NCBI GenBank assembly: GCA_036877525.1
Contig: JAZGTH010000007.1
Coordinates: 1,270,001 to 1,334,000 of the forward strand
Length of the DNA stretch: 64,000 nt
Source: Chromobotia macracanthus
Lineage: Eukaryota; Chordata; Actinopteri; Cypriniformes; Botiidae
Direction of reading: 5' to 3'
Shown here: positions 61,201 to 64,000 of the stretch, one piece after another
Layout: each line of letters begins with the position of its first letter
Position numbering within the stretch: position 1 is the stretch's first letter
The notes under the pieces: model-generated
What the model saw: only the letters and a program-made list of their open reading frames with translations
What the model was told of the DNA's origin: nothing
Database searches by the model: none
Program-made: the position numbers and the translations under genes

Positions 61201-64000
61201 CATTAAAGGCACCAAGAATGTTCTGAACCACATTTTGAGGTAGACCTCCAGTCTCATTAGACATGCTCTCCAGAACCAGACTCACAGCACTGATGATGGC
61301 TTCACTGAAGTTCTCACTCTGGAGACCCCCATCAGTGTTGGCTATATAAATAGCATAGTTTACTGCCTGAGAGACCTGTTTAACAACAGCGAGGTGGGCT
61401 TCCTCCTCAGGAGAAAGTAGTGGGATCATGGCTTGGATGAGCTTCTCCAGATCCATCCCAGGTGTTGTGAAATCTAGAGAGCTAATGTTCCATTGGAAGA
61501 TGCTGGCAAGTGCTCTTGTCAGTTGTGGATTGGTGATCCAGTCTCTTGTCAAGTTGAGGTAGGTCATGATATTAGCGTCAATTTCAGTTGGGACACTGCT
61601 GTTCATTGGAGAACCAAGAAAATCATAGAATGTTTGTTGAATTTCAAGGTTTTTCTTAATTAATCCCAGCTCCCCATGCAATATGGCTATGACTGTATTG
61701 GCCACTTGTATAAGATCTTCCCCATCTAGAGGAATCTTCACATGGACCATTAAGTTCTGGATCTGGTTCATCGCCAGTGTCATCAGATCTGTCTCTTCAT
61801 TGATAAGCGCCACATGCATTTTTGCTATGCTAATCAGCGGCTGGAGAATCTCCACAAATGTACTGCCACTGGTGGCGTTTCCAAGCTTGTTCAGATACCA
61901 CAATGTGTTTTCTGCATACATCTTCTGCGCGTACTGTCCCTGAGCCATTAACGTTGAGTTAATGGTGTGATACGGATACCGTTCCTTCAATGTGATTTCC
62001 AAAAGTTCCTCCAGAACATCAAGCTCACTTGTAATCATAGTCACGTTCTCCACATCAAGACTCTGAAGGTTTTCTCTGATGGTTGACAGAGTTGCTGTCA
62101 GAAGCTCTTCCGTCATTTCAAATGTGTCAGTTTCAGAGCTCGACAGGTTCCTCAGTTCCTCAGCCGTAATGTTGAGCCAATCTCCAAGAGTTGTCTGGAT
62201 ATCCTCTGACACATGTAGAGAACCAACGGCACTCTGAATGAACTGAAGAACACAATCAGCCTCAGCATTGAAAGATGGTCCATGAGGAGATACTGCTTGA
62301 GCATTCAGGCATTGTGGGGTTTTGATGATCGTATTGACGATGAACACAGGATGCTGTATGGTGTTGAACTCTGACCAGTTGTAGCTATTAATAACATTAC
62401 TGACTTGTCCTAACTCCAAAACAGTGAGATTGAAGGGTTGCAGAGCTTGACTGATGGTGGTCATATTGGCATTAGGAGATGCATAAATCTGCTCAAGAAA
62501 ATGTTGGACCTTACTGACCAACTCGAAGGCAGATTCTGGTGGCCCAGACATACTCCATGGTAGGAGAAGAGATAGGACATCACCAACAACAGGAAGAGTC
62601 ATGTTACCTTTAAGAGCTAGGTTATTCATATTTGTTGCATTGGAGGGTTCAGAAAGGATGTTAAGAACAGTAAACACATTTAGGACATCCGCAACACAAT
62701 CTTGACCAACAGATGAGCAGATCTCAAGATCTCGAATCAGGGCATGAGTGTTATTGAGCACAACTTCTAACTGATCCTTTTGCTGTGGTGGCAGGACATC
62801 TCCGAGACGGCTCAAAATTTGATTAAGCACCGCAAACCCCCCCTCATTGTGTAGCATCTGGATAGATTCGTTTTTCAGGAAATGGAGGATGTTCTGAACC
62901 ACTGGATGGAGTCTGGCTATAGGACAACCGCCAGACATGAGGTTCTCAAGCCGTCCCAGTCCAAGAGCTTCCATGATGTCATTCAACAGAGAGTGTGAGA
63001 GCTGAGCGTTAAACTGCTCAGTGGAGCCAATGTTGGAGAGAAGCTGAATTTCCTTATCAACTGTATTGATAAGATTCAGCAACAGGTCCTGTGAATCTCC
63101 TTTACTGAACAGGTGACTGGATTTGCTGGCAAGAACATGATGCAAAAGTGCCATGTATCTGTTGTGGTAGACGCTTTGTAGAAAAGCCAATGTTCCCTGG
63201 ATGGGCCTGACAAACAGACAGAAATATCATTTGTGTAACACTAAATATCCAACTAACAGGGAATTAGTAAAACATTTTTAACGTTATATATCAAAACATT
63301 TTTACAGCACTACAGACATTATAGACAAATATTATGTAAGTTTCATTAACTGCATTAAATTACCTCAGCAGGCTGGCACGATCACTTGACACCTCACATA
63401 TCAGAGATTTAATCAATGGAACAAATGTTTTCCAGGTAAAGCCGGTCTGACACGTGAGGGTACATGACTGAAGAGTGCCTGTGAAAGAGAGTCACATACT
63501 CAAATACATAACCTGCAGCATCTTATAAATAAAAACACTTCAGTGAATCCACTACAATGTTAAATAATTAGTGCAGTATAAAAAGACAAACAAAATAAAG
63601 TATGTTGCAGGATAATTAAAAACCATCAGAAAATGGTATCAATTTTATTTGATTACAATGTCAATGGTACCATTAACACTAATAAAAAAATGTACATTTT
63701 TCAAACAATAACAACGAGCAATCATAAAATCCCATACTCACTTATTAAGAATCAAATACTATCAAAATCTTTAATCATTATATTTATCATAAATTTCTCC
63801 TAAAAGTAAGTCATAGACATGACAACACACACTTCTTTGTACACTTTGTTTTCTGCAGTAACACTCACAGTTTGGTGACACTGTGCTATTGGGTTGGTAG
63901 GTCATGATCCAGTAAGCCATATGGAAGTATGGTTCCATGGAGGGCCAATGACAGCTCTGCTCCAGCAGAGGACCAATGGTTTCGATTGTGTTCAACCCCC
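26022..64000 (-). CDS. abca12: abca12, ABC transporter subfamily A member 12, 5' end outside window
   Basis: Fifty-nine - strand exons can be chained in frame from the right edge to the stop at 26022-26024, giving 4,843 residues (numbered from the window edge). Order: Cys-containing N-terminal segment, extracellular domain of about 3,300 residues, TMD1 (3313-3529), NBD1 (about 3600-3960), TMD2 (about 4000-4465), NBD2 (about 4500-4812), short acidic tail. From TMD1 onward every exon matches mammalian ABCA12 in order and approximate length, and the core is about 1,530 residues as in human. ABCA12 loads glucosylceramides into lamellar granules of epidermal cells; loss causes harlequin ichthyosis in humans. 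The human protein is about 2,595 residues, so the extra length lies entirely in the first extracellular domain, where repeat exons are present. ABCA13 was considered because of the size, but synteny and the core residues favour ABCA12. Confidence 0.95.
26204..26290. mobile_element. 'agttcaccc' family fragment
   Basis: aatagttcaccacaagttaa and 'attaccctcatgtg' match the left end of the elements at 10747 and 53661. It lies in the last abca12 intron. Confidence 0.5.
27424..27644. mobile_element. Inverted-repeat element family 2
   Basis: Carries 'catgacagatcagtgttcaa', 'tttataataatgatttataa' and ends 'tattgcagctttaa', matching the family terminus. Confidence 0.6.
29490..29846. mobile_element. 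'CCCAGCTAACA' MITE, full-length copy
   Basis: Left end cccagctaacagggaacaat; right end gacaacctaaaactattaga, the degenerate inverted terminus. It is AT-rich inside with no coding capacity. Confidence 0.7.
30116..30344. mobile_element. 'CCCAGCTAACA' MITE
   Basis: Left gagctaacagggaatgttct; right tgcaacctaaaactgttagc. Same inner blocks as the copies at 35210 and 38246. Confidence 0.7.
30677..30912. mobile_element. Inverted-repeat element family 2, full copy
   Basis: Best example of the family: ttaaagctgcaatccgtaac at the left and ttatggattgcagctttaa at the right are inverted partners. About 236 bp, non-coding. Confidence 0.75.
31370..31560. repeat. Dispersed repeat shared with 36755-36905
   Basis: 'ctgatttcctgaacac' followed by 'ccccctgttcttcattggtc' recurs near 36768 with small changes ('ctcccccc', 'cttctattggtc'). 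Probably an old element present in two abca12 introns. Confidence 0.5.
31692..31765 (-). mobile_element. tRNA-derived SINE head
   Basis: On the - strand: A box 'caactggtagatcattg', then B box 'gtgggttcgattcccaggg'. This is the pol III promoter of a tRNA-derived SINE. The closest relative in the window is 41550-41625. Confidence 0.65.
31809..34232 (-). CDS. abca12: abca12 transmembrane domain 2
   Basis: Exons 34055-34232, 33665-33780, 32227-32386 and 31809-32062. They encode LTGYSIMTASFVIYEVQEHH, RLQQISGISEPFYWLINFFY, PVILSVAMVAAFQLPAF, FATFPWMYLLSAVFKDAEMA, YVCINLFISVNTIIST, FLVFPQFCFGNGLMELA and FLQGFICFTLRLLLNKSLL. Acceptor 34233 is 'ttaag', an uncommon AAG. It is chosen because it alone keeps the frame and the family sequence. 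Confidence 0.92.
32130..32203. mobile_element. 'CCCAGCTAACA' MITE, right-end fragment
   Basis: Ends 'gttctgagaatgtttcctgt' then tagctggga, the family terminus. The left part is missing. Confidence 0.55.
32810..32997. mobile_element. 'CCCAGCTAACA' MITE, truncated
   Basis: Family terminus 'gttctgagaatgttccctca' plus ttagctgggg, with inner 'aaaaaagttctactaacatt' blocks. Confidence 0.55.
33202..33467. mobile_element. 'CCCAGCTAACA' MITE, full copy
   Basis: Left cccagctaacaattttaggt; right gaacattccctgttagctgg. Both termini are clear. Confidence 0.7.
34708..34733. repeat. (GT)13 microsatellite next to an abca12 splice donor
   Basis: Read on the - strand it is (CA)13 starting at intron position about +7 after the donor of the 46-bp exon 34740-34785. 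Confidence 0.95.
34740..38990 (-). CDS. abca12: abca12 helix 7 and extracellular domain 2
   Basis: Exons 38744-38990, 38521-38610, 37133-37232, 36539-36666, 35782-35869, 35541-35646 and a 46-bp exon 34740-34785. The first carries LLPVLFVIAAMGLGSI (helix 7). The loop exons carry CTDRHN, STCKCSNQVQSCP, QIVYNLTGINTENYLLATAN, YGGWEFGKPLPV, VWYNSEGHHTMPAYLNSLNN and SSHPYPGQVQSEDV. All have clear ABCA12 counterparts. The tiny exon is supported by phase on both sides and by the SHPYPG match. Confidence 0.92.
35210..35507. mobile_element. 'CCCAGCTAACA' MITE, best-preserved copy
   Basis: Left cccagctaacaattttaggt and right acctaaaactgttagctggg are near-perfect inverted repeats that continue inward ('gtttccctaatgtttc' and 'gaaacgttagggaaatg'). 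About 298 bp, non-coding. Confidence 0.8.
36755..36905. repeat. Dispersed repeat shared with 31370-31560, plus (TA)n
   Basis: 'ctgatttcctgaacactccc' matches 31403 onward. A (TA)n run follows at about 36871-36890. Confidence 0.5.
38246..38513. mobile_element. 'CCCAGCTAACA' MITE abutting an abca12 splice donor
   Basis: Left cccagctaacggaacattct; right acaacctaaaactgttaggt. Its right terminus is only seven bases from the donor of exon 38521-38610. Confidence 0.75.
39159..42236 (-). CDS. abca12: abca12 nucleotide-binding domain 1 and regulatory linker
   Basis: Exons 42053-42236, 41642-41860, 40975-41171, 40376-40533, 39843-40079 and 39159-39306. Motifs in order: Walker A GHNGAGKTTT, Q-loop CMQYDVLFDHLTTKEHL, signature LSGGMKRKLS, Walker B VVVLDEPTTGVDP and H-loop LSTHHLDEAEVLSDR. 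The CGSPFYLK and GCYGISDTTLEEVFLQLT motifs typical of ABCA proteins follow. All catalytic residues are intact, so this site should hydrolyse ATP. Confidence 0.95.
40133..40245. mobile_element. Inverted-repeat element family 2, partial
   Basis: 'gactgatctgtcatgtacttgctcaataa' and 'acagattgcagttttaa' match the family inside and terminus. Confidence 0.5.
41470..41627 (-). mobile_element. tRNA-derived SINE, near complete
   Basis: On the - strand: A box tagctcaactggtagagca, B box gtgggtttgattcccaggg, then a tail with 'aagcatctgcgaaatgcaat'-type sequence as in teleost tRNA-derived SINEs. It lies in an abca12 intron between NBD1 exons. Confidence 0.75.
42659..44229 (-). CDS. abca12: abca12 transmembrane domain 1
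   Basis: Exons 44115-44229, 43699-44028, 43174-43243, 42959-43093 and 42659-42811. Hydrophobic helices are visible at FAFPMALMISWVLFVANFV, SAVFLLATVILLTVIL, FVLFLYLCDYALSILAISFL, GSLIYVICFFPFIMLI and FGWLCWLLLIDSIIYFIIGV. The ABCA hallmarks LRLHEYMKMMGV and FSYASQYISRYE are present. The last exon leads into the cytoplasmic linker before NBD1. Confidence 0.93.
43325..43650. repeat. Dispersed repeat, 'ataaaatgttcaacca' family, copy 3
   Basis: Starts 'gggtagatgattttttcc' and ends 'aatatctaccccaccttt', an inverted pair; the inside matches 13480-13640. This is the most complete copy. Confidence 0.6.
44662..50834 (-). CDS. abca12: abca12 conserved membrane-proximal part of extracellular domain 1
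   Basis: Thirteen exons: 50731-50834, 49870-49976, 49364-49572, 49094-49170, 48854-48984, 47901-48071, 47473-47637, 47195-47390, 46903-47042, 46320-46439, 46140-46230, 45484-45663 and 44662-44953. This part aligns with mammalian ABCA12: AVAWAFLKPMLLGQVLYSP, LPILQNSLKSPFVQNFI, ITTLSNLMMNLSSCVNFDR, GFVYLQESIERAIIEMQTG and VQIQAFPYPCYYKDD. The last sits just before the second membrane helix. All donors are GT and phases are continuous. Confidence 0.92.
45225..45450. repeat. 'tggggaca' dispersed repeat
   Basis: Carries 'atagtggggacaaattt', 'ggtgtaggtttgcgtgtggg' and 'tctatggaatgtccccattt', a recurrent fish repeat layout. A shorter relative lies at 14850-14945 ('attatggggacccaatgtcc'). Confidence 0.55.
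46531..46850. mobile_element. 'CCCAGCTAACA' MITE
   Basis: Right end aacgttccctgttagctggg; the left inner block 'aagaacatttccgtaatgtttccatt' is conserved, with the outer left terminus decayed. Confidence 0.65.
47672..47753. mobile_element. 'CCCAGCTAACA' MITE, right-end fragment
   Basis: 'gagaacgttagccaatgtta' followed by 'ttccctgtaagctggg'. Confidence 0.55.
48426..48598 (+). mobile_element. tRNA-derived SINE, near complete
   Basis: A-box-like gtagctgaactggttgagaa, B box gtgggttcagttcccagt, then the tail 'ataaaagcatctgccaaatg' with 'cataaatgtaaat'. It is in the opposite orientation to the copy at 41470. Confidence 0.7.
49715..49825. mobile_element. 'CCCAGCTAACA' MITE, short internally deleted copy
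   Basis: Both termini are present in only 111 bp: cccagctaacagggaacatt and acctaaaattgttagctggg. Confidence 0.75.
50330..50480. mobile_element. 'CCCAGCTAACA' MITE, inner fragment
   Basis: 'caaagttatcaaaaaattcttgcag' and 'taacgttagaagaacattt' match the inner part of the family; the termini are lost. Confidence 0.45.
51086..53503 (-). CDS. abca12: abca12 giant exon 2 (2,418 bp), extracellular
   Basis: Single exon with 805 complete codons, class 2-2; acceptor ttgttcag, donor gtacgt. It is Leu/Ser/Asn-rich and helical with many sequons (NSSSGPQ, NTSGS, NLSMSNYS). It carries a basic stretch TKRHRREA at 52807-52827 that fits a furin-type site. It has no counterpart of this size in human ABCA12 as I know it; ABCA13 does have such large exons. 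An acceptor at an internal 'tctgcag' a few codons later is possible but less in keeping with phase. Confidence 0.92.
53661..53943. mobile_element. 'agttcaccc' family element, full copy
   Basis: ttaaagtaatagttcaccca at the left and ggggtgaaatattcctttaa at the right are inverted partners. The inside is collinear with 10747-11021. Confidence 0.8.
54551..57658 (-). CDS. abca12: abca12 extracellular domain, small exons between repeat array and giant exon 2
   Basis: Seven exons: 57546-57658, 57371-57438, 57001-57122, 56455-56585, 56041-56183, 54948-55121 and 54551-54771. The first (NMMTALQNSLPSNSTYQSIM) is a further, diverged repeat of the array's N-part. Its donor is GC (gcaagt), the only non-GT donor I needed. 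The others read SLANFSELTAQ, FMNSVSPFLNESLQTV, KILASLLSNFND, LLSDIFHAVNTSSFSVPFIV, GLAGHSLNCSYVQKIWQDVG and NYTVATVQLTETLQNYTAML, all sequon-rich and helical. All phases agree. Confidence 0.85.
55262..55345 (+). mobile_element. Decayed tRNA-derived SINE head
   Basis: 'gggaagagcatggtgttaat' followed by 'ggtcacgggtttaatacctg' keeps the A-box to B-box layout of the SINEs at 31692 and 41470. Confidence 0.4.
57230..57295. mobile_element. 'CCCAGCTAACA' MITE, fragment
   Basis: 'cagttagctgacattatgag' and 'gagaacattccctattcgtt' resemble the terminus in a degraded form. Confidence 0.35.
57831..58451 (-). CDS. abca12: abca12 repeat exon, long type, last copy
   Basis: 621-bp exon with the N-part ELQNSLPSNNTAQPIISMFL, the middle LIQSLLSPEEVAFFNLADQV and a diverged C-part (NSLQLILTPNMSNAQANNLM ... 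GPNKWSQ). Class 2-2, donor gtgagt. It is the parent of the 5' part of the hybrid exon. Confidence 0.92.
58725..59150 (-). CDS. abca12: abca12 repeat exon, short type, copy 2
   Basis: Same structure as 60318-60743, offset 1,593 bp, with identical predicted protein. The flanking introns also match, differing by scattered substitutions and a 9-bp indel. Confidence 0.92.
59403..60035 (-). CDS. abca12: abca12 repeat exon, long type, hybrid copy
   Basis: 633-bp long-type exon. Its first two thirds match the exon at 57831-58451 almost base for base, and its last third (PQNVVQNILGAFNGSLQLVL ... GGPDKWNEM) matches the end of the giant exon 60996-63206. This is the junction expected of an unequal crossover. 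A short patch at 59750-59757 differs from both parents. Confidence 0.92.
60318..60743 (-). CDS. abca12: abca12 repeat exon, short type, copy 1
   Basis: 426-bp exon of the short repeat type (NCTAQSIISMLLNSTEFVLG ... NWNQV). It lacks the middle SPEE/VNYAI segment of the long type. Its protein is identical residue for residue to that of the exon at 58725-59150. Class 2-2 exon with acceptor tttttcag and donor gtgagt. Confidence 0.92.
60996..63206 (-). CDS. abca12: abca12 giant exon 1 (2,211 bp), extracellular
   Basis: A single exon with 736 complete codons; acceptor ttgtcag, donor gtaagt at 60995. It is mostly predicted helical, Leu/Asn-rich, with many Asn-X-Ser/Thr sequons (for example SNATNM, NLTRDW). 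Its last third (NLTRDWITNP..., LEKLIQAMIPLLSPEEEAHL, YIANTDGGLQSENFSEAI, GGPDKWNEM) is homologous to the downstream repeat exons 57831-60035. The exon begins with one nucleotide and ends with two (class 2-2). Confidence 0.92.
63364..64000 (-). CDS. abca12: abca12: first exons in window, Cys-containing N-terminal region
   Basis: Exons 63869-64000 (open at the window edge) and 63364-63478. They encode GLNTIETIGPLLEQSCHWPS..., then QSCTLTCQTGFTWKTFVPLI and SLICEVSSDRASLLR. Several cysteines suggest a disulphide-bonded extracellular segment. The initiator exon and first membrane helix must lie right of the window. Confidence 0.8.

Larger units (their letters stand above)
57831..61350. repeat. Recent tandem duplication of a 1.6-kb exon-intron unit
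   Basis: About 58165-59755 repeats as about 59750-61350 with offsets of 1,584-1,593 bp. Introns as well as exons match. The unit holds the 3' part of a long repeat exon, an intron, a short repeat exon, an intron and the 5' part of the next long exon. Confidence 0.92.

Noticed and set aside
26022..64000. Assignment as abca13
   Set aside because: Size and giant exons suggest ABCA13, but the membrane and nucleotide-binding exons and the C-terminal part resemble ABCA12 more closely, and bard1/vwc2l are the ABCA12 neighbours.

Overview
The window is vertebrate nuclear DNA, almost certainly from a ray-finned fish and probably a cypriniform. Genes are split into many short exons with canonical GT/AG junctions. 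The introns carry fish-type repeats: short non-autonomous DNA transposons with terminal inverted repeats, and tRNA-derived SINEs whose tail includes the 'gcatttggcagatgctttt' type motif. The gene order vwc2l (+), bard1 (-), abca12 (-) matches, in order and orientation, the VWC2L-BARD1-ABCA12 block I know from human chromosome 2q34-35.

Layout. 1-6670 is the 3' end of vwc2l on the + strand (last two coding exons, second von Willebrand C module). 6671-11962 is a gene-free gap between convergent genes. 11963-24759 is a complete bard1 on the - strand in 11 coding exons: RING, long linker with a 27-bp coding minisatellite, ankyrin repeats and tandem BRCT (890 codons). 24760-24880 is its promoter, with E2F, CCAAT and CRE-like motifs. 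26022-64000 is abca12 on the - strand, which runs off the right edge. I placed 59 exons; every junction keeps reading frame, and together they give 4,843 residues in the window plus stop.

The most unusual region is the 5' half of abca12. The transporter core (two membrane domains and two nucleotide-binding domains, about 1,530 residues) has the same size as mammalian ABCA12. The first extracellular domain is at least about 3,300 residues, against roughly 1,000 in human. It is built from two giant exons (2,211 and 2,418 bp) and a series of homologous repeat exons that all begin and end in the same phase. One 1.6-kb exon-plus-intron unit has been duplicated very recently and left a hybrid exon at the junction. 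The result has the length of ABCA13 but sits in the ABCA12 locus. A dibasic KRHRR site in the second giant exon may be a convertase cleavage site.

The three genes act in unrelated pathways: Vwc2l is a secreted BMP-type modulator, Bard1 is the Brca1 partner in DNA repair, and Abca12 is the epidermal lipid exporter. Their neighbourhood reflects conserved synteny rather than a shared function. No rRNA, functional tRNA gene, CRISPR array or intact autonomous transposon was seen.
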